Shown here: positions 36,911 to 50,444 of the stretch, one piece after another
How the letters are laid out: each line of letters starts with the position of its first letter
Numbering within the stretch: the stretch's first letter is position 1
Source: Roseateles sp. DAIF2
GTDB lineage: Bacteria; Pseudomonadota; Gammaproteobacteria; Burkholderiales; Burkholderiaceae_C
Length of the DNA: 64,000 nt
NCBI RefSeq assembly: GCF_015624425.1
Contig: NZ_CP049919.1
Span: 2,790,001-2,854,000, forward strand
Direction of reading: 5' to 3'
Program-made: the position numbers and the translations under genes
The notes under the pieces: model-generated
What the model was told of the DNA's origin: nothing
Seen by the model: only the letters and a program-made list of their open reading frames with translations
Databases searched by the model: none

Positions 36911-38230
36911 ATGAGCACGACGACCAAGATTCTGAAGGCCCAATGGGTGCTGACCATGTCCCCCGGCAGCGAGGTGCTGACGCGCCATGCGGTCGTGATC
37001 GAGGGCGAGCGCATCGCCGCGGTGCTGCCCTGGGAACAGGCCGAGGCGCAATACCCGAGCGCCGAGCGGGTCGAGCTGGGCCGGCATGTGCTGATCCCCG
37101 GCCTGATCAATGGCCACACCCATTCGGCGATGTCGCTGCTGCGCGGCGTGGCCGACGACCTGGCGCTGATGGACTGGCTGAACAACCATATCTGGCCGCT
37201 GGAGAAGAAGTGGGTCAGCGAGGACTGGACCTACCAGGGCTCGCTGCTGTCGGCGGCCGAGGCGCTGCGCGGCGGCGTGACCTATCTGAACGACATGTAC
37301 TTCTTCCCGACCGCGATGGCGCGCGCGGCGGTGGACAGCGGCATCCGTGCCGGCGTGTCGATCAATGTGATCGATTTCCCCACCGGCTATGCCTCCGGTC
37401 CGGACGACTACATCGCCAAGGGCCTGGCCGCCTTCGAGCAGTTCAAGGGCGAGCGGCTCTTGGACTGGACCAGCGCGCCGCATGCGCCCTACACGGTCTC
37501 GGACGAGACCTTCATCAAGCTGCGCGAGCTGGCCGAGAAGCATGAGCTGCAGATGCACTGCCATATCCACGAGACTCAATTCGAGGTGGATGAGAGCGTC
37601 AAGCAGTACGGCATGCGCCCGCTGGAGCGCCTGAACAAGCTGGGCCTCTTGAACGAGAAGATGATGGCCGTGCATATGGTCCATCTGAACGAGGACGAGA
37701 TTGCGATGCTGGCCAGGCAGAAGGTGCACCTGGTCCACAACCCGAACTCGAACCTGAAGCTGGCCTCCGGCGTGCAGCCGCTGACCGCGTTGGAAGCCGC
37801 GGGTGTCAACACCATCCTCGGCACCGACGGTGCGGCCTCCAACAACCGCCAGGACATGTTCGGCGAGATCCGCGCCGCGGCCCTGCTGGCCAAGGGCGTG
37901 ACCGGCAACCCGCTGACCGTCTCGGCGCGCACCGCGCTGGAGATGGCGACGATCCGCGCCGCCAAGGCGATGGGCCGCGGCGACGAGCTGGGCTCGCTGG
38001 AGGTCGGCAAGCTGGCCGACGTGGTGGCCGTGTCGCTGGACGCGCTGGAATGCCGCCCGGTCTATCACGCCGACGCGCAGCTGGTCTATGTGGCCGGCCG
38101 CGAGCATGTCTCCGACGTCTGGGTCGGCGGCAAGCAGGTGCTCAAAGGCCGCGAGCTGACGACGATCGACGTGCCGGCCCTGCTGGACCGCACCGAGGCG
38201 ATCGTCGAGCGGATGAAGACGGAAAAGTAA
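36911..38230 (+). CDS. TRZ/ATZ-family amidohydrolase, MTA/S-adenosylhomocysteine or adenosine deaminase type
   Basis: A 439-residue metal-dependent amidohydrolase. Zinc ligands are in NGHTHSAM (HxH), the later histidines in MHCHIHET, and the terminal Asp in LGTDGAASNNR. Relatives deaminate 5'-methylthioadenosine or S-adenosylhomocysteine, or atrazine-type compounds. Position in a nucleoside salvage operon favours a purine nucleoside substrate. It ends nine bases before the convergent methyltransferase gene. Confidence 0.88.
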   Translation: MSTTTKILKAQWVLTMSPGSEVLTRHAVVIEGERIAAVLPWEQAEAQYPSAERVELGRHVLIPGLINGHTHSAMSLLRGVADDLALMDWLNNHIWPLEKKWVSEDWTYQGSLLSAAEALRGGVTYLNDMYFFPTAMARAAVDSGIRAGVSINVIDFPTGYASGPDDYIAKGLAAFEQFKGERLLDWTSAPHAPYTVSDETFIKLRELAEKHELQMHCHIHETQFEVDESVKQYGMRPLERLNKLGLLNEKMMAVHMVHLNEDEIAMLARQKVHLVHNPNSNLKLASGVQPLTALEAAGVNTILGTDGAASNNRQDMFGEIRAAALLAKGVTGNPLTVSARTALEMATIRAAKAMGRGDELGSLEVGKLADVVAVSLDALECRPVYHADAQLVYVAGREHVSDVWVGGKQVLKGRELTTIDVPALLDRTEAIVERMKTEK

Positions 38231-38239
38231 GACCCGACC

Positions 38240-38872
38240 CTAGACGCGGCGCGCCGCCAGCTCCCACAGGGACTTCGGCGCGCCGTAGCGCGGGGTGCTG
38301 CGCTTGCTCAGGCTCTCGATCTCGTAGCGCCCCGAGCCCAGCGCCTCGCGCAGCTTGGCCTCGCCGAAGAACTGCTTGGGCACGCCGTCGACCAGGCTGA
38401 GCTCCCAGCTCTGCGCGGCCCCGGCCGGCGCGCCGTAGTTCAGATCGTCCTCGGCGTTGACGCAGGCCAGCAGCAGGGCGCCGGGGCGCAGCAGCCGCGC
38501 CACCTCGCCGAAGGCGGCCAGGGTGCCGGCGCGGTCGAAGTAATGCAGCGACAGGTGGGCGATCACCAGATCGAAGCTCGCGTCGGCCAGCATGGGCATC
38601 GCGCGGGCATCGGCCCGCAGGTGCTGCGCGGCCGGCGTGCGTTCGCGCGAGCGGGCCAGCGCCTGTTCGGCAATGTCGGTGGCGGTGACCGCGAAGCCCC
38701 AGTCCGCCAGGCGCGCGGTCTCGAAGCCGTCGCCGCAGCCCAGGTCCAGCGCGCTGCGCGGCCGGGGCAGGGTCTGCAGCCGCTCCCGCCAGGGCAGCAG
38801 CCAGTCGTCCTGTCGTACCAGTTCCTGCCTGGCATAGCGTTGGTTCCAGATCTGGCTCGGTGTGGGGCTCAT
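38240..38872 (-). CDS. Class I SAM-dependent methyltransferase
   Basis: A 210-residue protein with motif I ALDLGCGDGFETARLA, a following acidic residue in TATDIAEQAL, and LVIAHLSLHYFDRAG as motif IV. The substrate is unknown. It is convergent with the nucleoside operon and divergent from purL, with 141 bases between. It resembles small-molecule methyltransferases of the Methyltransf_11 group rather than an rRNA enzyme. Confidence 0.82.
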   Translation of the reverse strand: MSPTPSQIWNQRYARQELVRQDDWLLPWRERLQTLPRPRSALDLGCGDGFETARLADWGFAVTATDIAEQALARSRERTPAAQHLRADARAMPMLADASFDLVIAHLSLHYFDRAGTLAAFGEVARLLRPGALLLACVNAEDDLNYGAPAGAAQSWELSLVDGVPKQFFGEAKLREALGSGRYEIESLSKRSTPRYGAPKSLWELAARRV

Positions 38873-39013
38873 GGCGGCGAGTATCGCTTTTTGACCAGCC
38901 AGTGAAACTTGTCATGGCGAGTCCGGGCGCCGGCGCGGCTCTCGGTAGAATCCCGGGCTTCACCGACCGAAGAAGGCCGGGCCGACCCGGCCCGGCGCGC
39001 ACCGCGGGATTCC

Positions 39014-42985
<3,972 letters not shown>

Positions 42986-42991
42986 CAAGCC

Positions 42992-43026
42992 AAAAAAAGC
43001 CCGGTGAACCCTGAGGTTCACCGGGC
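42992..43026 (-). terminator. Intrinsic terminator between purL and the SOS-box gene
   Basis: GCCCGGTGAACC and GGTTCACCGGGC form a perfect 12-pair stem with loop CTGA. The A7 run at 42992-42998 gives a U tract only on the minus strand, so it ends the minus-strand gene at 43094-43396. Without a plus-strand U tract it could still weaken purL read-through. Confidence 0.85.
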
Positions 43027-43093
43027 CAATGCTCGGGCTCCCAAAAGTCGAAACAGGAGAAAAGCGAAGCCCGGCAACTGCTCGGAAAAGAAA

Positions 43094-43396
43094 TCAGTGG
43101 AACGCGTCCGTCGGCGCCGCCACGACAGCGCCGTACTTGGGCGCGAAGTCCCGGGTATCGTCCTCATCCACGGGAGCCGGATCGGCGGTGGCGGCCTCGG
43201 CGCGGAACGGGGTCGCCGCGCCCGACGCCAGCGGGCGGAAGTCCGGGTGCTTGCGGATGCGCTGCCGGGCCAGCTGGATGCTGGCGCGGAACTGCGGCGT
43301 CAAGCGGTCGAGCGCGTCCAGATAGGACCAGTGGCGCTCGGGGAACTCGCGCCACCAGTTGACGATGCTGTCGGGGTCCTGAAGATCGAGATACAT
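43094..43396 (-). CDS. Small protein with SOS-box promoter, unknown function
   Basis: A 100-residue protein starting MYLDLQDPDSIVNWWREF, with a helical first half rich in Trp, Arg and His (PERHWSYLDAL, RQRIRKHPDF) and an acidic, probably flexible second half. No family recognised. GAGG is ten bases before ATG 43396. A LexA-type box sits 29-46 bases upstream, and a minus-strand terminator follows. Conservation of the arrangement could not be tested here. Confidence 0.75.
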   Translation of the reverse strand: MYLDLQDPDSIVNWWREFPERHWSYLDALDRLTPQFRASIQLARQRIRKHPDFRPLASGAATPFRAEAATADPAPVDEDDTRDFAPKYGAVVAAPTDAFH

Positions 43397-43424
43397 GATG
43401 GCTGGGCCTCGCGATGCTCAAGAG

Positions 43425-43442
43425 ACTGTATAAATATACAGT
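43425..43442. promoter_or_regulatory. LexA (SOS) box
   Basis: ACTGTATAAATATACAGT has eight-base arms around a central AA and contains CTGT-N8-ACAG, the LexA consensus used in gamma- and betaproteobacteria. It is A/T-rich in a G/C-rich context and lies upstream of the small gene at 43094-43396; signal peptidase I begins 128 bases away on the other side. Confidence 0.82.
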
Positions 43443-43569
43443 ATTTTGAGCCTTCGTGCAGCAGGCCGGGCCGCTCATGCCGTCCGGGCCGCCATTCGCC
43501 GCCGCAACCCCCTGTCCGCTGCAGCCGCCGCCCACACTGACGCATCGCCACTTTCATGGGATCACGACG

Positions 43570-44250
43570 ATGCGCCACTGGCTCAAGGACAAGCGCGGCT
43601 TTCTGCTGTTCCTGCTGTGCTTCGGCTTTTTCCGCACCGCGATCGCGGACTGGAACCCGATCCCCTCGGCGTCGATGAAGCCGACCCTGCTGGAGGGCGA
43701 CGTCGTGTTCGTCAACCGGCTGGCCTACGACCTCAAGCTGCCGCTCAGCGACGTGATCCTGCTCGGGCGACTGGGTGAGCCGCGACGCGGCGATGTGGTG
43801 ACCTTCTCCTCGCCGGCCACCGGCGCGCGCCTGATCAAGCGCATCGTTGCGCTGCCCGGCGAGCGGGTGGAGCTGCGCGCCGGCCGGCTCTTCATCAACG
43901 GCCGTGCCGCGCGGTATCAGGCCTTGTCGCGCGGCGACGAGCAACTGGCGCCCGGCCTGGTGCTGCCGGCGCTGCGCCTGCGCGAGCAGTCGGCCGGGGC
44001 GGGCGCCGGCCATGCGGTGCAGTACCTCGAGGGCATTGCCGGCGCGCGGCGCGACTTCGGGCCGGTGACCGTGCCGGCGGGCCAGTTCTTCATGCTGGGC
44101 GACAGCCGCGACAACAGCGAGGATTCGCGCTTCATCGGCAGCGTGCCGCGCGAGAAGCTGATCGGCCGCGCCGAGCGGGTGCTGGTCTCGGCCGACATCC
44201 TGGGGCATTGGACGCTGCGGCCGGAGCGCTTCGGGTTGGCGTTGCGCTAG
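43570..44250 (+). CDS. lepB: Signal peptidase I
   Basis: A 226-residue membrane protease with one N-terminal hydrophobic segment (FLLFLLCFGFF). Box B is IPSASMKPTLLEGD with catalytic Ser35; the general base is Lys90 in RLIKRIVALPGE; box E is GDSRDNSEDSRF. It cuts signal peptides of exported proteins at the membrane surface. The protein is shorter than E. coli LepB and lacks the second segment, like several Burkholderiales paralogues. Whether it is the main signal peptidase cannot be told. It overlaps the MFS gene by four bases at the 3' end. Confidence 0.9.
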   Translation: MRHWLKDKRGFLLFLLCFGFFRTAIADWNPIPSASMKPTLLEGDVVFVNRLAYDLKLPLSDVILLGRLGEPRRGDVVTFSSPATGARLIKRIVALPGERVELRAGRLFINGRAARYQALSRGDEQLAPGLVLPALRLREQSAGAGAGHAVQYLEGIAGARRDFGPVTVPAGQFFMLGDSRDNSEDSRFIGSVPREKLIGRAERVLVSADILGHWTLRPERFGLALR

Positions 44251-45482
44251 CCGTGGATCGGCGGGAAGCGGTCCATCCGGCGCAGCTGCGGGAACAGGCG
44301 CATCCAGAGCAGGCTGATGCCGATCGTGGCCGCGCCGCCGACCAGGATCGAGGGCCGCAGGCCCAGCCAGGCCGCGGCCGCGCCGGACTCGAACTCGCCC
44401 AGCTCGTTGGAGGCGCCGATGAAGACCGCGCTGACCGCGCTGACCCGGCCGCGGATCTCGTCCGGCGTCTGTGACTGCACCAGGATATGGCGGATGTAGA
44501 CGCTGACCATGTCGCCCGCGCCCATCAGCAGCAGCGCCACCAGTGACAGCCAGAGCCAGCCGGACAGGCTGAACAGCATCGTGGCCGCGCCGAACAGGGC
44601 CACGCCGCCGAACATCCAGCGCCCCACATGGCGCTGGATCGGCCGCAGCGCCAGCAGCGCGGTGGTCAGCGCCGCGCCGATCGCTGGCGCGCTGCGCAGC
44701 AGGCCCAGGCCGGTGGCGTCGGTATGCAGCAGGTCGCGCGCCACCGCCGGCAGCATCGCGACCGAGCCACCGAACAGCACCGCGAACAGGTCCAGCGAGA
44801 TCGCGCCCAGCATGATCGGGCGCGAGAACACGAAGCGCAGCCCCTCCAGCACCGAGCGCAGCGAGGCCGGCTCCTGGCTCGCGGCCTTCTTCTCGCTGCG
44901 CGGCAGCATCAGCATCAGCGCCACGGAGGCGCCCAGCAGCAGGGTCACGCAGCCGTACACCACCTCTGCCCCGGCCAGGAAGAGCAGGCCGCCCAGCACC
45001 GGGCCGGCGATCACCGCCACATGAAAGGTCGAGGAATTGATCGCCACCGCCTGCGCGAAATGCTGGGGCGGCACCAGGTTGATCAGCACCGCCTGGCTGG
45101 CCGGCATGCTGAAGGCGCGCGCCGAGCCGAACAGCGTCAGCACCGCCAGCACCGGCCAGACGCTGGTCAGGCCGCGATGCGTCATCAGCCACAGCAGCAG
45201 CGCACACAGTAGGTTGATGCCGAAGCAGACCGTGATGATGCGGCGCCGGTCCAGCCGGTCCGCCGCCTGCCCCGCGGGCAGGATCAGGATCAGGAACGGC
45301 AGGAACTGCGCCAGCCCGACCAGGCCCAGGTCCAACACCTCGCCGGAAAAGGCATACACCTGCCAGCCGATCGCGACGCTCTGCATCTGCACCGCGAAGG
45401 CGCCCAGCAGCCGCGCGGCCAGGTAGAGGACGAAGTTGCGCTCGCGCAGGACCGCGAGGCCGGCAGGCAGGGACAGGGGCAT
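44247..45482 (-). CDS. MFS exporter, MFS_3 (EntS-like) group
   Basis: A 411-residue protein with about 12 predicted membrane segments. The loop motif GQAADRLDRRRIITVCFG lies between helices 2 and 3, as in the major facilitator superfamily, and the C-terminal half has GDMVSVYIRHILVQSQTPDEIRGR. EntS-type members export siderophores or other small molecules. No siderophore genes are near, so the substrate is open. It lies 58 bases downstream of the flavin oxidoreductase gene and may share its transcript. Confidence 0.85.
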   Translation of the reverse strand: MPLSLPAGLAVLRERNFVLYLAARLLGAFAVQMQSVAIGWQVYAFSGEVLDLGLVGLAQFLPFLILILPAGQAADRLDRRRIITVCFGINLLCALLLWLMTHRGLTSVWPVLAVLTLFGSARAFSMPASQAVLINLVPPQHFAQAVAINSSTFHVAVIAGPVLGGLLFLAGAEVVYGCVTLLLGASVALMLMLPRSEKKAASQEPASLRSVLEGLRFVFSRPIMLGAISLDLFAVLFGGSVAMLPAVARDLLHTDATGLGLLRSAPAIGAALTTALLALRPIQRHVGRWMFGGVALFGAATMLFSLSGWLWLSLVALLLMGAGDMVSVYIRHILVQSQTPDEIRGRVSAVSAVFIGASNELGEFESGAAAAWLGLRPSILVGGAATIGISLLWMRLFPQLRRMDRFPPIHG

Positions 45483-45540
45483 GGTGCCGCGATTGTCGCG
45501 GTGCCGGCGCGCGCGGCCGGGCCGGGCGTGCGCTCAGCAA

Positions 45541-46551
45541 CTAGGCGGACGCGGCGCCCCCGGCCTGCCCCGCCAGCAGCTCATAGGACCGCAGCCGCGC
45601 CCCGAAGTCATGCACCGCGCTCGCGACGATGAACTCGTCCGCGCCGGTGCGCTCCAAGGTAGCCTGCAGGCCGGCGCGCACCGTGGCCGGCGAGCCGACC
45701 ACCGATTCGGCCAGCATGCGCGCGACGCCGGCCTTCTCGGCCGGGTTCCACAGCGGCTCCATGTCCTCGACCGGGCGCGGCAGCGGGCCGCGCTGGCCGC
45801 GCTGCATGCCCAGGAAGCGCTGCTGGATCGAGGTGAACAGATGCCGGGCCTGTTCGTCGCTGTCGGCCACGATCACGTTCAGGCCGACCATCGCCCGCGG
45901 CTCGGGATGACGGGCGCTGGGGCGGTACTGGGCGCGATAGAGCTCCAGCGCCTGCATCAGCAGCTCCGGCGCGAAATGCGAGGCGAAGGCAAAGGGCAGG
46001 CCCAGATAGGCGGCCAGCTGCGCGCTGTAGAGGCTGGAGCCCAGCAGCCAGATCGGCACCTCGGTGCCCTGGCCGGGGATCGCGCGCACGACCTGACCCT
46101 CGCGGGCCGGGCCCAGATAGGCCTGCAGTTCCAGCACATCCTCGGGGAAGCGGTCCTCGGCGGCGCTGCTCAAGTGGCGGCGCAGCGCGCGCATCGTCGG
46201 TCCGTCGGTGCCGGGCGCGCGGCCCAGGCCCAGGTCGATGCGGCCGGGGAACAGGGTGGCCAGGGTGCCGAACTGCTCGGCGATCGTCAGCGGCGCATGG
46301 TTGGGCAGCATGATGCCGCCGGAGCCGACGCGGATGCGCTCGGTCGCCTGCGCGATCTGGCCGATCAGCACCGCGGTGGCCGAGCTGGCCACGCCGTCCA
46401 TATTGTGGTGCTCGGCGACCCAGAAGCGCCGGTAGCCCAGGCCTTCGGCATGGCGGGCCAGGGCCACGCTGTTGCGCAGCGCGGTCGCGGCATCGCTGCC
46501 CTCGACGATGGGGGCGAGATCGAGGATGGAGAGAGGAATCTGGGTCGACAT
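45541..46551 (-). CDS. LLM-class flavin-dependent oxidoreductase
   Basis: A 336-residue bacterial-luciferase-like protein. [11 protein letters not shown] at the start, [22 protein letters not shown] and [13 protein letters not shown] are family signatures, as is [13 protein letters not shown]. It would use reduced FMN to oxidise a small organic molecule; the substrate is not given by sequence. It stands ahead of an MFS exporter gene in the same direction, 67 bases behind the PAS histidine kinase gene. Confidence 0.88.
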   Translation of the reverse strand: MSTQIPLSILDLAPIVEGSDAATALRNSVALARHAEGLGYRRFWVAEHHNMDGVASSATAVLIGQIAQATERIRVGSGGIMLPNHAPLTIAEQFGTLATLFPGRIDLGLGRAPGTDGPTMRALRRHLSSAAEDRFPEDVLELQAYLGPAREGQVVRAIPGQGTEVPIWLLGSSLYSAQLAAYLGLPFAFASHFAPELLMQALELYRAQYRPSARHPEPRAMVGLNVIVADSDEQARHLFTSIQQRFLGMQRGQRGPLPRPVEDMEPLWNPAEKAGVARMLAESVVGSPATVRAGLQATLERTGADEFIVASAVHDFGARLRSYELLAGQAGGAASA

Positions 46552-46618
46552 GATGGGCCGCAGTCTAGGACCGCCCCCGCCGCCGTGTTCGGCGTCGGGT
46601 TTTTGGGTTCTGTGCTAG

Positions 46619-49264
46619 CTAGCCCGCCAGCTGCGGCGCCACATAGGGCAGGCGGAACACGAAGCGGCAGCCCTCGCCGGGGCGGCTGCTCAGCTCCACC
46701 TTGCCGCCCAGCACATCGTTGACGATGTTGTAGACGATGTTCAGTCCCAGGCCGGTGCCGCCGCGGCCCAGCTTGGTGGTGAAGAAGGGGTCGAAGGCGC
46801 GCCGCCGCACCTCCTCGCTCATGCCGCGGCCATCGTCCTCGATCACCAGCTCGAAGCCCTCGTCGGACAGTGGCCGGGCGCGGATGCGCAGCAGGCCGCC
46901 GTCGCGCCCGTCGAAGGCATGCATCAGCGCGTTCTGCAGCAGGTTGGACAAGACCTGACCCAGTGGGCCGGGGTAGCTGTCGAGCTGGCGTGGCAGCTCG
47001 GCGATCTCGGTCTCGATGCGGTAGGGCGTGCTCTTCCAGCGCGCCCGCGCCAGGCCCAGCACATCGCCGACGACATCCTGCAGCGGGAAGCTGCGGCGCT
47101 GCTCGCTGGTCTGGTCGACCGAGAGCTGCTTGAAATGCTGCACCAGTTCGCAGGCGCTGGTCAGGCCGCGCAGCAGGATGTCGCTGGCGGTGCCGACATC
47201 GTGCAGATAGGCCTCCAGGCCGGAGCGGCGGATCGAGCCGGTCTGCAGCTGGCCGGCGATCTCGCGGCTGCGGCCCTCCAGGGTCGAGGCGGTGGTCAGG
47301 CAGTTGCCCAGCGGCGTGTTCAGCTCATGGGCCACGCCGGCCACCAGCGAGCCGAGCGCGGCCATGCGTTCGGCCCGCATCAGCTCCTCCTGCGCATGCT
47401 GCAGGGTCTCCAGCGTCTCGCCCAGCTCGGCGGTGCGGGCCGCGACGCGCTGCTCCAGCTCGGCGTTCAGGTTGCGCAGCGCGCGCTCGGCGCTCAGCTG
47501 CGCGCTGATGTCGCGCGCCACGCCGAGGAAGCCGACCAGTTGGCCGTCGCGGTCATAGACGCCGCTGACGGTCAGCGAGGCCTCGAGCCGCCGGCCGTCG
47601 CGGCGCACGAAGGTCCAGATCCGCGTGTCGCTGCCCTGGCGCAGCGGGCGGGCGATGAAGGCCTCGTGCGGCGCCACCGGCACACCCAGCTCGGCCTGGG
47701 CCTCGGCCGCCCGCGCCGCGATCTCCTCCGGCAGATGCCATAGATGCGGGCTGCGGCCCAGCACCTCGGGCTCGCTGTAACCCAGCATGCGCTCGGCGCC
47801 GCGGTTGAAGACGGTGATGCGGTCCTCGGCATCGGTGGCGACGATGGCCACCTCGACCGCCGCATCCAGCACCGCCTGCAGCCGGTCGCGCGCGGCCTGC
47901 AGCTCGGCCTGCGAGGCGCGCAGCGCCGCCTCGGCGCGGCGCTGCACCGTGACATCGCGGCCGGTGCCGCGGTAGCCGCCGAAGCGCCCCTGGGCGTCGA
48001 AGATCGGCGCGCCGGAGACACTCAGATGCCGCACGCTGCCGTCCGAGGAGATCTGAGCGTACTCGAAGTCGCGGAAGGTCTCGTGGCGCTCCAGCAGGGC
48101 GCGATGCTCGTCCCAGGCGATGCCCGGCACCAGGGCCGGCGAGTCCCAGCGCCGGTGCCCCAGCACCAGGCTCGAATCGGTGTTGCTGGCCTCCTCGGCC
48201 ATGCGCGAGATATAGGTGAAGCGCAGCTCGGCGTCCTGCTCCCAGACCCAGTCGCTGGCCAGGCTGGCCAGGCTGCGAAAGCGCGCCTGCGATTCCTCCA
48301 GCTGGCTGCGCATCCGCTGGCCCTGCTCGATCTCGTGGGTCAACGCCTCGTTGTGGCGGCACAGCGCATGCCATTGCCGCATCAGCAGGGCCAGCAGCGC
48401 GGTGATCAGCGCGCCGCCGCTCCACAGCATCAAGAGCATCGGGCTCCAGGGGCTGGCCTGGCCCCAGCCGGCGCGCGGCCGCGCCAGCAGCAGCCAGTCG
48501 GCGCCGGGCAGCCGGGCGCTCAGGTGCACGCCGTCCTCGGCCGTGTTTTCATGGCCCCAGATCAGCGCGCCGGGCCGGCCCTCGGGCGTCGCCGCATGCA
48601 GGGCCAGTTCCAGCTCCTGCTCGGCGGAGAGGCCCGCGGCCTGGACAAAGCGCTCCAGGTCCGCCACCACCGAGACCACGCCCCAGTAGCGCGGCTCGCC
48701 GCCGCCGCCGTCTTCGCCGCGCAGAAACACCGGCGTGCGCTGGATCACGCCCAGGCCGCCCTGCACCAGGGGCACCGGCGCGCGCAGCAGCGGCTGGCGG
48801 CGCTGGCGAGCCTCCTGCACCTGGGCCCATTGCTCGGGGATGCGGCGGTAGTCGAGGTTGAACACCGCCTCGTTGCCGGCGCGCGGGTAGACATGGCGCG
48901 CCACATCGTCCGGCGCCGCGACCACGCTGCGCAGCTGCGGCACCAGGGTCACGGCGCGCTGGATCAGCTGCTCGAAGCGCTGCTCGCTGATGCCGCCATC
49001 GACCTGGATCAGGGTGGACAGGCCCAGGGTCGGGCTGAAGGTGGCCTGGGCGCTGGCCTCCAGCCGGTCGCGCAGCAGGGTCAGGCGTTGCTCGACATGC
49101 AGGCGCTCCTCGCCGCGCTGCTGCTGCTGTTGCACGCGCAGCATCGCCAGGCCCAGCGCCAGGCTCAGCAGCGCGCACAGCCAGACGGGCCAGTAGCCCA
49201 AGCGCGCATGGCCAAGCCGGAACGCGGTGCGCGGCAGCGGCGGGAGGGCGGTGCTTGTGCTCAT
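46619..49264 (-). CDS. Membrane sensor histidine kinase with CHASE and PAS domains
   Basis: An 881-residue protein. Transmembrane helices near 23-42 and 275-295 enclose a CHASE-like periplasmic domain. Two PAS domains span roughly 325-455 and 460-595, and the kinase core runs 610-881 with His646 in AGVAHELNTPLGN, N-box NLLQNALMHAF, G1 DDGRGM and G2 GGTGLGLNIVY. No response regulator gene is adjacent. The input signal is unknown. The genes downstream (flavin oxidoreductase, exporter) are in the same direction, but a regulatory link is not shown. Confidence 0.88.
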   Translation of the reverse strand: MSTSTALPPLPRTAFRLGHARLGYWPVWLCALLSLALGLAMLRVQQQQQRGEERLHVEQRLTLLRDRLEASAQATFSPTLGLSTLIQVDGGISEQRFEQLIQRAVTLVPQLRSVVAAPDDVARHVYPRAGNEAVFNLDYRRIPEQWAQVQEARQRRQPLLRAPVPLVQGGLGVIQRTPVFLRGEDGGGGEPRYWGVVSVVADLERFVQAAGLSAEQELELALHAATPEGRPGALIWGHENTAEDGVHLSARLPGADWLLLARPRAGWGQASPWSPMLLMLWSGGALITALLALLMRQWHALCRHNEALTHEIEQGQRMRSQLEESQARFRSLASLASDWVWEQDAELRFTYISRMAEEASNTDSSLVLGHRRWDSPALVPGIAWDEHRALLERHETFRDFEYAQISSDGSVRHLSVSGAPIFDAQGRFGGYRGTGRDVTVQRRAEAALRASQAELQAARDRLQAVLDAAVEVAIVATDAEDRITVFNRGAERMLGYSEPEVLGRSPHLWHLPEEIAARAAEAQAELGVPVAPHEAFIARPLRQGSDTRIWTFVRRDGRRLEASLTVSGVYDRDGQLVGFLGVARDISAQLSAERALRNLNAELEQRVAARTAELGETLETLQHAQEELMRAERMAALGSLVAGVAHELNTPLGNCLTTASTLEGRSREIAGQLQTGSIRRSGLEAYLHDVGTASDILLRGLTSACELVQHFKQLSVDQTSEQRRSFPLQDVVGDVLGLARARWKSTPYRIETEIAELPRQLDSYPGPLGQVLSNLLQNALMHAFDGRDGGLLRIRARPLSDEGFELVIEDDGRGMSEEVRRRAFDPFFTTKLGRGGTGLGLNIVYNIVNDVLGGKVELSSRPGEGCRFVFRLPYVAPQLAG

Positions 49265-49341
49265 GGGGCGGGCGCTCGAACCACGCTACCACAAGCACCC
49301 GCCGGCGCGGCAGCCCGGCGACCCCTATTGCGGGGAGCGCC

Positions 49342-50415
49342 TCAATCGGTTGCCGTGCCCAGCACCGCGCCGACCTGGCGGCTCTTGCCGCCGTTCCAGA
49401 CCGTCAGGTTGACGCGCTCGCCGATGCGGCGGTCCTCCAGCAGGGTGAGCATGTCGTCCAGGTCGGCGACCGCCTGGCCATCGACCGCGGTGATCACGTC
49501 GCCGGCCACGATGCGGCCGCGCCGGTCGCGCTGGAAGGGCTTGAGCCCGGCGCGGTCGGCCGGGCCGCCCTCGGCCACGCCGACCAGGGCCACGCCCTTG
49601 GGCAGGCGCAGCGCCTGGCTCAGCTGCACCGAGCCGGCCGTCACGCCCAGGGCCGGGCGGATGAAGCGGCCGTCCTTGATCAGGCGCGGCACGACGCGGT
49701 TGACCTCGTCGGCCGGGATCGCGAAGCCGATGCCGGCGCTGGCGCCGCTGGGGCTATAGATCGAGGTGTTGACGCCGATCAGCCGGCCGGCCGAATCAAG
49801 CAGCGGGCCGCCGGAGTTGCCGGGGTTGATCGCCGCATCGGTCTGGATCGCGCCGCGGATGCTGCGCCGGTTCATCGACTCGATCTCGCGGTTCAGCGCC
49901 GAGACGATGCCGGTGGTCAGGGTCTGGTCCAGGCCGAAGGGATTGCCGATCGCATAGACCTGCTGGCCGACCTGCAGGTCGCGGCTGGCGCCCATCGGGA
50001 TCGGCAGCAGCTTGTCCTTCGGCGCCTTGATGCGCAGCACCGCCAGGTCGCGGTCCTCGAAGGCGCCGACCAACTCGGCCTCGAAGGTGCTCTGGTCGGC
50101 CAGGGTGACCTTGGCGGCATTGGCGCCCTGGATCACATGGAAATTGGTGACGATATGGCCGGCCTCGTCCCAGATGAAGCCGCTGCCGGTGCCGCGCGGC
50201 ACCTCGGACACGTTCATCGAGAAGAAGTCGCGCTGGTAGGCCAGGGTGGTGATGTGCACCACCGAGGGCGAGACCTTCTTGAACACCCGGATATGGTTCT
50301 GCTCCGCCGCCTCCAGCGGGCCGCGCGGCGCGACCGGGCGCGGCTGCTGGGCCTGGGCGGCGCCGGCCATGAGAAAGAGGACGGAGGAGAGGAGGAGGGC
50401 GAAAGGGCGGCGCAT
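49342..50415 (-). CDS. HtrA/DegQ-like periplasmic serine protease, one PDZ domain
   Basis: A 357-residue protein with a signal peptide (cleavage near AAQA). The catalytic triad is His93 (VTNFHVIQG), Asp123 (EDRDLAVLRI) and Ser201 (NPGNSGGPLL). A single PDZ domain follows at about 255-350. DegS also has one PDZ but keeps a membrane anchor, while DegP/DegQ have two; this protein looks like a soluble one-PDZ member. It would degrade or sense misfolded periplasmic proteins. It shares a 29-base divergent region with the DUF1624 gene. Confidence 0.88.
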   Translation of the reverse strand: MRRPFALLLSSVLFLMAGAAQAQQPRPVAPRGPLEAAEQNHIRVFKKVSPSVVHITTLAYQRDFFSMNVSEVPRGTGSGFIWDEAGHIVTNFHVIQGANAAKVTLADQSTFEAELVGAFEDRDLAVLRIKAPKDKLLPIPMGASRDLQVGQQVYAIGNPFGLDQTLTTGIVSALNREIESMNRRSIRGAIQTDAAINPGNSGGPLLDSAGRLIGVNTSIYSPSGASAGIGFAIPADEVNRVVPRLIKDGRFIRPALGVTAGSVQLSQALRLPKGVALVGVAEGGPADRAGLKPFQRDRRGRIVAGDVITAVDGQAVADLDDMLTLLEDRRIGERVNLTVWNGGKSRQVGAVLGTATD

Positions 50416-50444
50416 GATCGGCGGGTCGGTAGACTGCGGGGCCG

